Source: Verrucomicrobiaceae bacterium (GTDB lineage: Bacteria > Verrucomicrobiota > Verrucomicrobiia > Verrucomicrobiales > Verrucomicrobiaceae). From it: a stretch of 64,000 bases of DNA. Positions within the stretch are counted from its first letter, which is position 1. Each line of letters begins with the position of its first letter. A program made the position numbers and the translations under genes. This document shows positions 35,110-45,300 of this stretch, one piece after another. Location: the NCBI GenBank assembly GCA_015075365.1, contig JABTUN010000001.1, positions 930,001-994,000 on the forward strand, read 5' to 3'. Below the pieces are notes generated by a model that made no database searches, was not told the DNA's origin, and saw only the letters and a program-made list of their open reading frames with translations.

Positions 35110-36250
35110 GTGCCTGCGTGCCGAGGTGCCTCTTCAGATCCCCCGCGTAGCCGGCGAGTTCGAGGAACGCCCGCCCGATCACCTCGCCGCGTGCATCCAG
35201 CACATCACACGCGCCTTCCCAATACGGCAGCCCCGTGATCGAGCCGCCCTGCTCCTGATCCTGCGCCACCGGCCGCAGTTCAAAGACGCTGCCCTCGCTC
35301 TCGATGCGCACGTGATTCGGATACGCCGCACCACTGTGCGGGCTCTTCCACGTCGCCAGCGCTTTCCAGTCGAAGGCCGCCTTCTTCAAAGCACCGTCTT
35401 TGGCGATCCATGTCAGCGTCGAGGCCGCGTCCGTGCCGCCATCCGTGCGCCGCATGCGATACACCATGATCTCGCGACCATCCTTCAACTGGATCGCCGC
35501 CCAGTCCCAGCCCGCCTGGCCTTCATCGAGCTGCGAGCTGCTGAACTCATGATCCATCCACGCCTCGCCCCTCACGCGATGCTCCTGCGCACCGACCTTC
35601 ACACTGCCCGTTGCCTTCAGTCGCGGAAAAGTCAGGTAATGGCTCGCTGCGCTTTCGTTCGCGCCTTTGCGTGACACACCATCTTCACCAAACACCACCA
35701 GCGGCTTCACCGCCTCCAGTTCCAGCTTCAACACCGCCTCCGCCTTCACCGTCGCGGCCACGGAGATGCGTTTCGTCGCTTCATCGAGCTTCAGCGACCA
35801 GTTCGCATTCCGCACATCGAGCGTCGTCGCCGATGAAAACGCATCCCAACCTTCGCGGTTGAGTTTCTCCTCATGCAGAAAGCGTCCGCTCGCTGCATCC
35901 AGCAGCGCCGCATGCGCCAGATGCAGATGCGAAACTTTTCCATTCGCATCATCGCGACCCGCCTGGCGAAAAAACGTCACCTGAAACCCAAACCGCCGCC
36001 CATCCGCACCATCGAGATGCCCCGTAAGATACCACCACTCCGTGCGAAACGCCTCATGGCTCCCATGATCACGCGGAAACTCAAACACGCGTCCCTTCTG
36101 CGGAATCGCAAAACCGTCCGCCGTCGTCTGGGCATGGGCTGAATCAGCAAAACAGCAGACAAGCATCGCGAGAGCGTTTTGGAGTGCACCGGCCCTCCGG
36201 CGCTTTCGAAGGTCTCTGAGCGGAAACAACCAGCGTAGCAAAGTAGCCAT
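35093..36250 (-). CDS. AttH/CrtC-like lipocalin-type protein
   Basis: 385 residues from ATG 36250; ATG 36166 is the alternative, because the first 28 codons lie partly in a repeat element. Either start gives an export signal ending near CCFADSAHA. The mature protein has FPRDHGSHEAFRTEWWYLTG, FGFQVTFFRQ, LAHAALLDAASGRFLHEEK, GEAWMDHEFSSSQL and GWDWAAIQL, the two-lipocalin-fold signature of the AttH / carotenoid 1,2-hydratase family. No carotenoid genes are near. Instead an ATPase and an FtsX permease precede it, the arrangement of the att-type ABC exporter, so a periplasmic lipid-handling or export accessory role is more likely than CrtC activity. Its C-terminal codons overlap a terminator. 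Confidence 0.8.
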   Translation of the reverse strand: MATLLRWLFPLRDLRKRRRAGALQNALAMLVCCFADSAHAQTTADGFAIPQKGRVFEFPRDHGSHEAFRTEWWYLTGHLDGADGRRFGFQVTFFRQAGRDDANGKVSHLHLAHAALLDAASGRFLHEEKLNREGWDAFSSATTLDVRNANWSLKLDEATKRISVAATVKAEAVLKLELEAVKPLVVFGEDGVSRKGANESAASHYLTFPRLKATGSVKVGAQEHRVRGEAWMDHEFSSSQLDEGQAGWDWAAIQLKDGREIMVYRMRRTDGGTDAASTLTWIAKDGALKKAAFDWKALATWKSPHSGAAYPNHVRIESEGSVFELRPVAQDQEQGGSITGLPYWEGACDVLDARGEVIGRAFLELAGYAGDLKRHLGTQAQKRRE

Positions 36251-36369
36251 CTCGCTCCGCCGAGATGAGCTGAGCGCTGGCGCAGGCAGCGATGCCTTCC
36301 AGAATTTGGCATCGTCGTCTTTACGCGGAGTTCCATGCTCATCTCGCGGAGCGAGATGGCTACTTTGCT
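36237..36369. repeat. REP-like element with 31-base inverted arms
   Basis: Arms at 36237-36268 (AGCAAAGTAGCCATCTCGCT then CCGCCGAGATGA) and 36339-36369 are reverse complements with one length difference. Each arm is itself a hairpin (CATCTCGCxxxGCGAGATG type). The 70-base centre has no open frame of note. It fills most of the gap between the AttH-like gene and the permease gene and supplies the first codons of the longer AttH-like start. It resembles bacterial REP/BIME or short MITE-like elements. Confidence 0.75.
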
Positions 36370-36396
36370 GCCGCGTTCGCGATGTGCCATCCAGGT

Positions 36397-38937
36397 TCAT
36401 TCCTGTTCCTCCCATTTCATTTTCGCGGCCCACTTCCCCACCATCGCCGAAACAAGCGCCCCAACGCCCACAACCGCCAGCATCAGCACACCAAACTGAC
36501 CCCACGGCATCGCAAAGCCGAGCGTCCAGCCGAAGCACTGCTTGTTCACGCGGTAGATGAGCAGCCAGCCGAGCCAGCCGCCCGAGATCAATCCCATCAC
36601 CGCGCCCGCCATCGCCACGCCCGCACCTTCCCACGCACTCGTCGCCGCAATCTGCCGACCTGTCATGCCCAGTGAACGCAACGTGCTCAGATCCGCGCGA
36701 CGCTCCAACAGCAAGCTCGCCAGCGCCAGTCCGAGCCCCGCCACCGCGACAAACACGCCAATGACCTCCAGCGCATACGTCACCGAAAACGTCTGGCGGA
36801 AGATGCGCAGCGCCTCGCGACGCAGATGCGCATTCGTAAATACCGAAAGCCCCGGATGCGCCTCGGCGATGCGTTTCGCCACCGCCTCGGCATCCGCGCC
36901 CGGTTTCAGCATCAAAGCCACCCGCCACGCCATCTCGCCCTCAAACCATTCGCGAAACGTCGCCTCCGAAATCGTCACCGCGCCACGCTCATTCCCATAA
37001 TCCGCCTGGATGCCGTGAATGCGAACGCGATGCCCGCCCGGCAGTTCCAATTCATCACCCGCATCCACTTCAAAGCGCTCCGCAAAGCTCTCATTGATAA
37101 TCGCCCCTCCATCCCTCCACCACTCCATCTCTCCCGGAGCCTTCACCCACGCATACGCATCCTGCCGCTGCGTGAACGGACCATCCACACCCAGCACCAT
37201 CGTCGGCGCTCCCTTCAAGGTGATGCCACGCGCCCGCAGCGTGGCCACCTCCGCCACCTCCGGCATGGCTCGCAGCTTCTCGATGGTCGCCGCGCTGATC
37301 TGATGCGTGCTGCTCGCGCTTTGAGCGCCAGCGCTCGAGACATACAAATCGGCCTTCATGCTCCGTTCGATCCAGCCGCGCATCGTTCCATCAAAGCTCG
37401 ACACCATGATCGCCATGCCTGCCGTCATCGCCACCGCGCTCGCCAGCGCCGCCACCGCGAAGCGATGCCTCACCGTGGGCCTGCGCAGATGACTGAGCCC
37501 GAGACGAAGCGTCACCCCATCAAACATCCGTCCCATCTGACGCATCGGTCCCATGAGCTTCGCCGCTGCTAAACCCGTCCCCAGCAGCCAGCACAACGCC
37601 GCCGCATACGCGGCCAGCGGCACTCGCGTGCCTCCGCTAAGTCTCCACGCACCGATTTGGGCCAAAAGCATCGCCACGGCCATCAGCGCCCATCCCAGCC
37701 ATTCCGCCCTCCACCAGCCGCCACCGCTGAAAACAGCCGCTTTGCGTCCGAGCATGTGCACCGGCGGCGTGCGCGATGCCTCCCGCGCCGGCCACCAGGC
37801 CGCGATGAGGCTCGTTACGATGGCGATGCTCATGCTGAGCACCGCTTCACCGAAATGCAGGTCCGCGCGTTGCACGCTCGAGGCACCATACAGCGCGTTC
37901 ACCGTCTTGCTCACACCACCCACCGCCGCCTGCGCTCCGAGCCAGCCAACGAGCAAACCCAGCCCGCCGCCGATCACACCCAGCAGCAGCGCCTCGATCA
38001 AAAATGCCCGCTGAATCACCGCATCCGTCACGCCGAGGGATTTCAGCACACCGATCTCCTCACGTCGCCGGATCACCACGCCATCCAGTGCTTGGAAAAT
38101 GAGATAACCACCCACAAACAAGGCCAGCAGCGACAGGATCGTCAGATTCAGTCGAAAGGCCTCCGTCATCGTCCCCGCCAGCGCGCGACGATCCTCCGCG
38201 CCGCTCACCTGCCAGCGTTGATTCGCCAGCTTGCTCAGCACCTCGCCTGCTTCTTCGCGTAAATTAGGGAAAGCCTCACCACGCGTCACCACTACCTCCA
38301 CGCGATCCACTTTGGCCTCGCGTTGCATGAGCTTCTGCGCCGCCGGCAGATCCATCAGCAGCATCGTTTCAGGCAAAGTCGGCACTCCCGGCTGCTCCGT
38401 GACCACACCGGCCACTTTCAGTGATACCACCTGCTCGTGCATCACCACACAAATCTCATCGCCCACGGCCTTGTGAAGCTTCGCGCTCACAAAAACGCCC
38501 TCTGCCGCCTTCACATCGCCCTTCAGGCCCGCCGGAGCCTCGCCGCGCAAATTGAGCAAACTCACGAAATCGGTGCCCACGAGCTTCCACGTCACGCCGG
38601 AGCCGATTTCGATCGCTTTGCCTTCCTCAAACGGCATCACTGTCTCCTCGATGACCGGCAGCAGATGCACCGGTCGCTCCTCCAGACCATCACGCATCTC
38701 ACGCAGCCAGTTTTCGCTCAACGAGCCCGTCGTGCCCATGATCGTGAAATCCGCCTGCCGCGTGATGCCGCTCGTGAACTGCTCAAAGCCCGCCAACGCC
38801 GCGCGATTCGCCAGCCGCATGGCCAGATACACGCCCGAGCCCAGCGCCAGGATCAGCATCAGCATCACCTGCTGCCGCCACGCCAGCCGCCAGTGCCGCA
38901 GCGCGCATTTTTCGAGAATGAGGCGCACGGTGCTCAT
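36397..38937 (-). CDS. FtsX/MacB-type ABC transporter permease (two-repeat)
   Basis: 846 residues from ATG 38937; the upstream ATG at 38967 lies in a repeat and is less likely. N-terminal helix (QVMLMLILALGSGVYLAMR), a periplasmic domain, then an FtsX core with LLALFVGGYLIFQAL, VVIRRREEIGVLKSLGVT and LLGVIGGGLGLLVG. A second periplasmic domain and second FtsX core (LLERRADLSTLRSLGMTGRQ) end the protein. Such fused permeases work with a MacB/LolD-type ATPase in extraction or export of lipoproteins, peptides or lipids. The ATPase gene is 106 bases upstream and the AttH-like gene follows, as in att-type clusters. Confidence 0.9.
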   Translation of the reverse strand: MSTVRLILEKCALRHWRLAWRQQVMLMLILALGSGVYLAMRLANRAALAGFEQFTSGITRQADFTIMGTTGSLSENWLREMRDGLEERPVHLLPVIEETVMPFEEGKAIEIGSGVTWKLVGTDFVSLLNLRGEAPAGLKGDVKAAEGVFVSAKLHKAVGDEICVVMHEQVVSLKVAGVVTEQPGVPTLPETMLLMDLPAAQKLMQREAKVDRVEVVVTRGEAFPNLREEAGEVLSKLANQRWQVSGAEDRRALAGTMTEAFRLNLTILSLLALFVGGYLIFQALDGVVIRRREEIGVLKSLGVTDAVIQRAFLIEALLLGVIGGGLGLLVGWLGAQAAVGGVSKTVNALYGASSVQRADLHFGEAVLSMSIAIVTSLIAAWWPAREASRTPPVHMLGRKAAVFSGGGWWRAEWLGWALMAVAMLLAQIGAWRLSGGTRVPLAAYAAALCWLLGTGLAAAKLMGPMRQMGRMFDGVTLRLGLSHLRRPTVRHRFAVAALASAVAMTAGMAIMVSSFDGTMRGWIERSMKADLYVSSAGAQSASSTHQISAATIEKLRAMPEVAEVATLRARGITLKGAPTMVLGVDGPFTQRQDAYAWVKAPGEMEWWRDGGAIINESFAERFEVDAGDELELPGGHRVRIHGIQADYGNERGAVTISEATFREWFEGEMAWRVALMLKPGADAEAVAKRIAEAHPGLSVFTNAHLRREALRIFRQTFSVTYALEVIGVFVAVAGLGLALASLLLERRADLSTLRSLGMTGRQIAATSAWEGAGVAMAGAVMGLISGGWLGWLLIYRVNKQCFGWTLGFAMPWGQFGVLMLAVVGVGALVSAMVGKWAAKMKWEEQE

Positions 38938-38947
38938 GCAGCCAAAG

Positions 38948-39032
38948 AAAGTGGAACAGGTTTCCAACCTGTTCGTTGCCGCGTCCGCAAGCCTCCAACC
39001 ATGCCGAACAGGTTAAAAAACTGTTCCACTTT
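38948..39032. repeat. Nested inverted repeat between ATPase and permease genes
   Basis: AAAGTGGAACAG at the left pairs with CTGTTCCACTTT at the right, and inside them AACCTGTTCG pairs with CGAACAGGTT. The 85-base unit could fold as a long imperfect stem. It lies in the 106-base gap of an otherwise compact operon and looks like a second class of small intergenic repeat, unrelated in sequence to the one at 36237. Confidence 0.7.
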
Positions 39033-39043
39033 GGGCTTCGCGC

Positions 39044-39703
39044 TCATGACTCGATCAGCTCCCCATCGCGCATGCGCAGCACCCGCCCGCATCGTTTCGC
39101 CGCCTCCTCGCTATGCGTGACCATCAACAAGGCAGCGTTCGTCTCGCGGACGATCTCCGCCAGCAAATCGAGCACCTGGGCCCCTGTGTGCGAGTCGAGA
39201 TTGCCTGTTGGTTCATCCGCCAGCAGCAGCGCGGGCCTGTGAATCACCGCGCGTGCGATCGCCACGCGCTGCATCTCACCACCCGACAGCTCCGAAGGCA
39301 ACGCCGCGGCTCGATGTGCCACGCCAACGCGCTCCAGCAACACCCGCACGCGGCCTTCACGCTCCGCCGTGCTCACACCAAGCAATTGCAGCGGCAGCTC
39401 CACATTCTCCGCCGCCGTCAGCGTGGGCAGCAAATGAAAAAACTGAAACACCGTGCCGATTCGCATGCGCCGCACCCGTGCCAGACCATCCGCATCGAGC
39501 GCATGCAGTTTCTCGCCAGCCACGATGACTTCACCACTGTCCGCCCGATCAACGCCGCCGATGCAGTTCAAGAGCGTCGTCTTCCCGCTGCCGGAAGGTC
39601 CGAGCAGCGCCGCCCGTTCACCCGCCGTCAGATTGAAACTCACGCCACGCAGGATCGGGCGCGTTGCGTAAGTTTTGGAGAGCTGGCTGACTTGAAGAGT
39701 CAT
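39044..39703 (-). CDS. LolD/MacB-type ABC transporter ATP-binding protein
   Basis: 219 residues from ATG 39703. Walker A GPSGSGKT, signature LSGGEMQRVAIARA, Walker B LLLADEPTGNLD and a switch histidine in MVTHSEEA are all intact, and the length is that of a single nucleotide-binding domain. The Q-loop region (GTVFQFFHLLPTLTAAENVE) is of the LolD/MacB group that partners FtsX-type permeases. It is the first gene of the ATPase-permease-AttH set; AlkC ends 46 bases upstream on the same strand. Confidence 0.93.
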   Translation of the reverse strand: MTLQVSQLSKTYATRPILRGVSFNLTAGERAALLGPSGSGKTTLLNCIGGVDRADSGEVIVAGEKLHALDADGLARVRRMRIGTVFQFFHLLPTLTAAENVELPLQLLGVSTAEREGRVRVLLERVGVAHRAAALPSELSGGEMQRVAIARAVIHRPALLLADEPTGNLDSHTGAQVLDLLAEIVRETNAALLMVTHSEEAAKRCGRVLRMRDGELIES

Positions 39704-39749
39704 CGGGTGGGAATACGGGCAAGCCCTGCGGGTGGATGCCTCTTTGAAT

Positions 39750-40853
39750 TCATGCTTCAAGGTCAAAACCCGCCTTCGCAACACGCTGTCCGTTGACCTG
39801 CACCTCCACCACATGGTGGCCGCGGTGGTGTTTTCGCGTCGTGAAGTCCTGGATCACCTGCGATTTGGTCAAAACCACGCTCTGTCCGGCAGGCAGGTCG
39901 ATCACCGTCCATTTGAAAACCTTTTCAAATGCCGCCCCGCGCGCCTTCACATAGTGGATCACATAGTCGATCGCCAGACGCTGGGCGCGCGACGAGCGGG
40001 ACCGGATCTTGGCCTCCAGCTTCAGCCGGTCGCCCAGCCGCAGGTGCCGTGGTGAAACCGCCAGCACCACCTCCACATCCGCCTTGTTGCCAAAGCCAAG
40101 GAGTTTCAGCGCCCCTGGGTCTCCGCGTTTGATCAGCGTGCGGCACGCATGCCTGGCAATCCACCGGTGCTTTTCATTGTTCATGTCCCAGCCCGCCAGC
40201 CGGGCCAGAACCCACTTCGGATGATCTTTGGCAATGTCATTTAGGTGGTTCGCCACCGAGCGGCGCACAAAAAGCGACTCATCATCTTTTAACGCCTCCA
40301 GAATCGCCGCGCACGGCTCCGGGTCACGCACCAACTCCCTCAAACGCATGCCCCACGGCAGCCGTGGTCGCGCGCCCTCGCTCGCCAGCCGCCGCACCTT
40401 TTCGTCAGGATCCCGCGTCCACGCCAGCATCGTCGCCAGCGCGCGCTCCGGGTCTGTGTCGATGAAGCCACGCACGGCAAACTCCGCCGAGCCAAACCGC
40501 GTCAGATATCGCAGCACCTCCATCGAGAAGTCCGGATCGCTCCGGCCGAATGTCGCCACAAAATCACACAAGAAGATCGCCACAAACTCGTGTCCCAACC
40601 GGGGTGCCAGCTTTTTCAAGATGCTCACCTTTTGGCGGTAGCTTCCCGGCAAGGCAACGTCCACACCGATGGCGCACTGATGCAGCCGCTGCATCAGAGT
40701 GCGCTCCTCAAGGCCTTCCAGCGTGCGTTCCAGAAAACTCTCCGCTCGAAAGGATGCCGTGATGGACCGCATCTCCCGCGCGATCAGGTGATGGCGGTCT
40801 TCATTGAACCAGTCTTTGAGCTGGGAGGGCATTGGCGCGTCGGAGGAGGGCAT
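39750..40853 (-). CDS. alkC: AlkC-type alkylpurine DNA glycosylase (HEAT-like repeats)
   Basis: 367 residues. The all-helical HEAT-like fold of the AlkC/AlkD superfamily is visible (LATMLAWTRDPDEKVRRLAS, EALKDDESLFVRRSVANHLN, DIAKDHPKWVLARL). SVANHLNDIAKDHP is typical of AlkC and not AlkD. The C-terminal about 90 residues are beta-rich (VLAVSPRHLRLGDRLKLEAK, GHHVVEVQVNGQRV), matching the Ig-like extension of the AlkC1 subgroup. The enzyme removes 3-methyladenine-type lesions without base flipping. It stands alone, 46 bases before the ABC ATPase. Confidence 0.88.
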   Translation of the reverse strand: MPSSDAPMPSQLKDWFNEDRHHLIAREMRSITASFRAESFLERTLEGLEERTLMQRLHQCAIGVDVALPGSYRQKVSILKKLAPRLGHEFVAIFLCDFVATFGRSDPDFSMEVLRYLTRFGSAEFAVRGFIDTDPERALATMLAWTRDPDEKVRRLASEGARPRLPWGMRLRELVRDPEPCAAILEALKDDESLFVRRSVANHLNDIAKDHPKWVLARLAGWDMNNEKHRWIARHACRTLIKRGDPGALKLLGFGNKADVEVVLAVSPRHLRLGDRLKLEAKIRSRSSRAQRLAIDYVIHYVKARGAAFEKVFKWTVIDLPAGQSVVLTKSQVIQDFTTRKHHRGHHVVEVQVNGQRVAKAGFDLEA

Positions 40854-40917
40854 GGCAGGGTCCCATCAAGCGATGCCCGTCTGCCCCGCCAGCCAAACTT
40901 TTGCCAACCTCCATGCT

Positions 40918-42309
40918 TCACCCGATCAGTTCTCCCACCACCCGCCCATGCACATCGGTGAGCCTTTGATCGCGGCCGCCATGGCGGAAGGTGAGGCGCT
41001 CGTGATCGACACCCATCTGATGCAGCAGCGTGGCGTGGATGTCGTGGATGCTCACGGGGTTGCTGGCGACGGCGTTTCCAAACTCATCGGTTTCGCCAAA
41101 GGTCATGCCGCCGCGGAAGCCGCCGCCGGTCATGAAGATCGAATAACCGTTCACATGATGATCGCGGCCGCAGGTGTCGGTGACTTTTGGCGTGTGCGGC
41201 GTGCGGCCCATCTCACCGGCCCAGAGGACGATGGTTTCATCGAGCAGCCCGCGCTGTTCGAGATCGATGATGAGCGCGGCCACGCTTTGCTCCGTGATGC
41301 GGGCGTTCTTTTCGTGATTCTTCTTTAAATGGCCGTGCTGGTCCCAGGGTGAGTTGTTGCCGTCAAAGCTCGGGCAGGTGATCTCGACAAATCGCACGCC
41401 GGCCTCGACCAGTCGCCGCGCTCGCAGCGCCTGCGTGGCGTAGAAGCGCTGGTGCTCGTCCGTGGAATCGACGCCGTAGAGCTTGCGGATGTGCTCCGGC
41501 TCCGCGCTGATGTCCGCGATGGCTGGCACGGCGCTTTGCATGCGGAATGCGGTTTCGTAGTTGGCGATCGCGGCCTCGATGGCACGTGCATCGGAGGTGC
41601 TTGCAGCGAATACCGCATCTTGCTCCGCCAGCAGAGCCAGTTTGCGACGCTGAATGGCCGTCGCATCATGCGGGGCGATGTTGTCCACCGGCACTCCTTT
41701 GGCACGAAACATGGTGGCCTGATGGCTCGCGGGCAAAAACGAGCTGCCGAAGTTCTCCAGACCGCCATTCGGCACCCAGTCGTTGTTCAGCACGACGTAG
41801 CCGGGCAGGTTCGCGTTCTCGGTGCCGAGTCCATACGACACCCACGCGCCAAAGCTCGGTGCCTGGCCGAGGATACGCCCGGTATGCAGCAAAAGATTCT
41901 GCTGACCGTGCAAAGGCAGTTCGCCGACCATTGAGCGCACCACGCAGAGCTTGTCCGCCACTTGCGCGATGTGCGGGAACAGCTCACTCACCCACAAACC
42001 ACTCTGCCCGCGTTGCTTGAACTCCCACGGACTCCCGAGCCACACGCGATTCGCATTCGACTGCGAGCGCTTGGTCACCGCGCTCTCGCCGATGGCCTTG
42101 CCCTCTTGCTTCTTGAGCATCGGCTTCGGGTCAAACGTGTCCACATGACTCGGCCCGCCGTCCATGAAGCAAAAGATGATGTTCTTGGCCCGTGCGCGGT
42201 TGTGCAGCGGCATGCCGCCCATCGCACGCATCGCGAGCATGCCAAAGCCTGCGGAAGCGCTCGCCAGGATCTGGCGGCGGGAGCAATAGCGATGGTCGTG
42301 TGGCTTCAT
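40918..42309 (-). CDS. DUF1501 protein, Tat-secreted, partner of the PSCyt/PSD protein
   Basis: 463 residues from ATG 42309, one base after the stop of the upstream gene. The Tat-type signal is CSRRQILASASAGFGMLAM. The fold is that of the DUF1501 family (alkaline-phosphatase/sulfatase superfamily-like): FCFMDGGPSHVDTFDPKP, then LPGYVVLNNDW, a late VLWAGEMGRTPHTP and DHHVNGYSIFMTGGGFRGG. DUF1501 proteins are paired with PSCyt1/DUF1549/DUF1553 proteins across Planctomycetota and Verrucomicrobiota; their reaction is not established. It is the last gene of the five-gene operon running from 49362. Confidence 0.92.
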   Translation of the reverse strand: MKPHDHRYCSRRQILASASAGFGMLAMRAMGGMPLHNRARAKNIIFCFMDGGPSHVDTFDPKPMLKKQEGKAIGESAVTKRSQSNANRVWLGSPWEFKQRGQSGLWVSELFPHIAQVADKLCVVRSMVGELPLHGQQNLLLHTGRILGQAPSFGAWVSYGLGTENANLPGYVVLNNDWVPNGGLENFGSSFLPASHQATMFRAKGVPVDNIAPHDATAIQRRKLALLAEQDAVFAASTSDARAIEAAIANYETAFRMQSAVPAIADISAEPEHIRKLYGVDSTDEHQRFYATQALRARRLVEAGVRFVEITCPSFDGNNSPWDQHGHLKKNHEKNARITEQSVAALIIDLEQRGLLDETIVLWAGEMGRTPHTPKVTDTCGRDHHVNGYSIFMTGGGFRGGMTFGETDEFGNAVASNPVSIHDIHATLLHQMGVDHERLTFRHGGRDQRLTDVHGRVVGELIG

Positions 42310-42310
42310 G

Positions 42311-45300
42311 TCAGCGGTGGTAAATGAACTCCTTCGCATTGAAGAACGCATGGGCGAGCTGCTCCCATGCAGCAGGTGTGTCACCGCCCAGATCATGAAG
42401 GGCTGCTGACCAGCGCTGCATTTCGGCTTCGTCCGGCTGGCGACCGAAAGCGCGGCTGAACATGCCTCGAATGCGGTCCTGACGGCTCACTTGTTTCTCT
42501 TGGGCCAGCTTGTTCGCCCAATGCTTCGCCATGGCGCTCACAAACGGGTCGTTGAGGAGCATCAGTGCCTGCGAGGGCACGTTGGTGGCATCGCGGCGGC
42601 CGGTGGGGAGTTTGAGGTCGGGGAGGTTGAAGCCGGTCAAAAACTTGGGCGGCTCCATGATGGACATTTGCAGGTAGATCGAGCGGCGACCGTTTCCATC
42701 GAGCGGACCGGTGAAGAGGCGCTTGGCGCCATCCTCAGCCGTGCGGAATGGCAGGATGGGGCGTCCGTAAAGTTGAGCATCAAGGCGACCAGACACGGCG
42801 AGCAAAGCATCGCGGATGGATTCGGCTTCGAGGCGACGCGTGGGGTAAAAACTGAGCAGGCGGTTGTAGGGATCCACGTCCGAGGCCTTTCGTGAATCCT
42901 GACGGAAGGTCGCGCTGAGGACGAGCTTGCGCACGAGTTTCTTCGTGGACCAGCCTTCGCGGATGAACTCGCGGGCAAGCCAGTCGAGCAGCTCGGGGTG
43001 CGAGGGTTTGTCGCCGAGGCGGCCGAAATCGTCGGGCGTGGCGACGAGGCCGGTGCCAAAGATCCACTGCCACACGCGGTTCACATATACACGTGCCGTC
43101 AGCGGATGCTCGGGATGCACCAGCGACTCGGCGAGCGCGAGTCGGTTGGTGATGCCCTCGCCATGCAGCATCTTGAGCGAAGCGGGCTCGATCAGCTCGC
43201 CGGTGGTGTCCACATTGCCACGCACATTGAGCGGATACTTCACAGGCATCGCCTCGCGTTCGTCCATGCTGTTGACGGTGCGTGGAAAAGCGATGCTGGT
43301 CTCGATGCGGCGGTAATCGGCAACGAGTTGTGTGCCTGCGGTGGACTTGTTCGGGAGCAAACCGTTTGCGAGGAGCCAGTTAAGCACGTCGCAGTCGCCG
43401 GGCTGGCTTTGTTGAGCGCGCCAGCGTTGCACCACGGTGTTGAACCAAGCGGCGATACGTTCCCACGGGTCGGTAGCAGTGTTGTTTTGATAGAGCGCGG
43501 TAAAGGCGTCGAGTTCGTCTTGCGGCGTGCCAGTGGTGTCGTGCGTGACGATGTCGGTGATGCTGATCCAGCTTCGCTTGTCGTAGCCGAAGTCGTTGTT
43601 CTTGAGGCCCTTGGCCAGACCGGTGCGTGGTGGGAAGTTGGGATTCAGTGACGAGGTGCAAAACTCGATGGTGACCTGCTGCGCGCCGTTTTTGAGCACG
43701 GCGTCGGCGAAGGATTTCCACTGCGGCTCGGTGTTGGTGTAGAAGGCAACCGTTTCGTTTTGGAAGGCGTGGTCATCGACGACAAGATGACCGCCGAACT
43801 CACCTCCGGCGAGTTTGAGGCTCACGAACTTGCCGGGAACGAGATGCTGCGGCGGCATGCGCAGGCTGGCGGGAAGTTTGGAGCTCAACGCGTGCGAATG
43901 CCATCCGCGTGGAAGCAGTCGCGAGACGATGTTTTCGCCTTCGAGGGCGATGAGAGGTGTTCCGTCGGCGATTTGGCCGTTTTCGAAGGCTTCGCCTTCA
44001 AAGACCCATTTTTCGAACGAGACCGGTTTGAAGGCTGTGTTGGCCTTTTGAGCCGTTTCGCGGGCTTTTTGCCATTCAGCGGCCTTTTTCGGCAAATCGT
44101 CCGGAGTGGCGAGCGGCGCGCCGATGCCCTTCAACGCATCCTTGTGCTCGGCAGCCCACTTTTGCAGCGAAGCAGCGCTGAAAGGCGTGCTCCAAAGCTG
44201 CGCGAGGTGCTCACGGATGCTTTGCCGGAGTTTTTGGAGCTGCGCGATGGCGACGGTGTTTTTGCCCGGCGCATCGACGACGCGCGAGGTCCAGCGCGGC
44301 GTGGTGAACATGGCGGCGAGCGAGTAGTAGTCCCGCTGGGAGACGGCTTCGAGCTTGTGGTCGTGACAACGCGCGCAGGCGACCGTGGTGGCGAGAAAGG
44401 CTTTGGAGAAGGCGTCGATTTTGTTGTTCACCATCTCCTGATGGATGCCGTTGAACATCAAGCTGCTGCCATGCCGATGCTCGCCCATGTGGTAAAACAT
44501 GGGGCCGATGAGGCTTTCGTTGGTCTGCGCCTTCGGATGGATGCGTGGCTTTGGCAAAAGGTCTCCTGCGAGCTGCTCGCGCACGAGCTGGTCGAAGCCG
44601 ATGTCGTCATTGAAGGCGCGGATGAGGTAGTCGCGGTATTCGTGGGAGCCTTTGGCTGGATTGTCCCATTCGTAGCCGTAAGTGTCCGTGTAGCGCACGA
44701 CGTCCATCCAGTGGCGTGCGAAGTTTTCGCCGAAGTGCGGCGACGCGAGAAGATGATCGACGTAGTCCGGCAGGTTTGACGTGTCCGATGCGTCGGATGG
44801 CGGGAGCCCTGTGAGAACGAAACTCAAACGACGGCGCAGCACCTCCGGCGAGGCCTGCGGTGCCATTTCGAGTCCGGCGGCCTTTTGAGCGGCTTGGATG
44901 AAGCCGTCCACGCTGCTCGTTGTGGCCGGGCGCATGGGTTTGAGGCTCCACCAGTCGAGGCGCTTCTGAAACTCGACCTCCCAGGCATTATTTGCGTTGA
45001 GCGCGGTCGATGGAGCCGCGGTGCGTGGATCGGGTGCTCCCTGACGCACCCACTCGGTGAGCAGCGCGATCTCCGCTGCTGGCAGCATGTTCTTCGGCGG
45101 CATCTTGAGGTCCTTCTCCACATGACTCACCGCCTGGATCAGCAAACTTGCCTCCGGTTTGCCCGGAACGATCGCCGGCCCGCTTTCGCCACCCTCTTCC
45201 CAGCCACTCTTCGAATCGAGAGCGAGTCCGCCTTTGATCTTCTTCTCATGCGAGTGGCACTCAAAGCAACGCTGTTTCAAGAGCGGCCCGATCTTGGAAG

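Noticed and set aside
35093..36250. Carotenoid 1,2-hydratase as a firm assignment
   Set aside because: The family match is good but no carotenoid genes are near and an ABC exporter is; AttH-like is the safer name.
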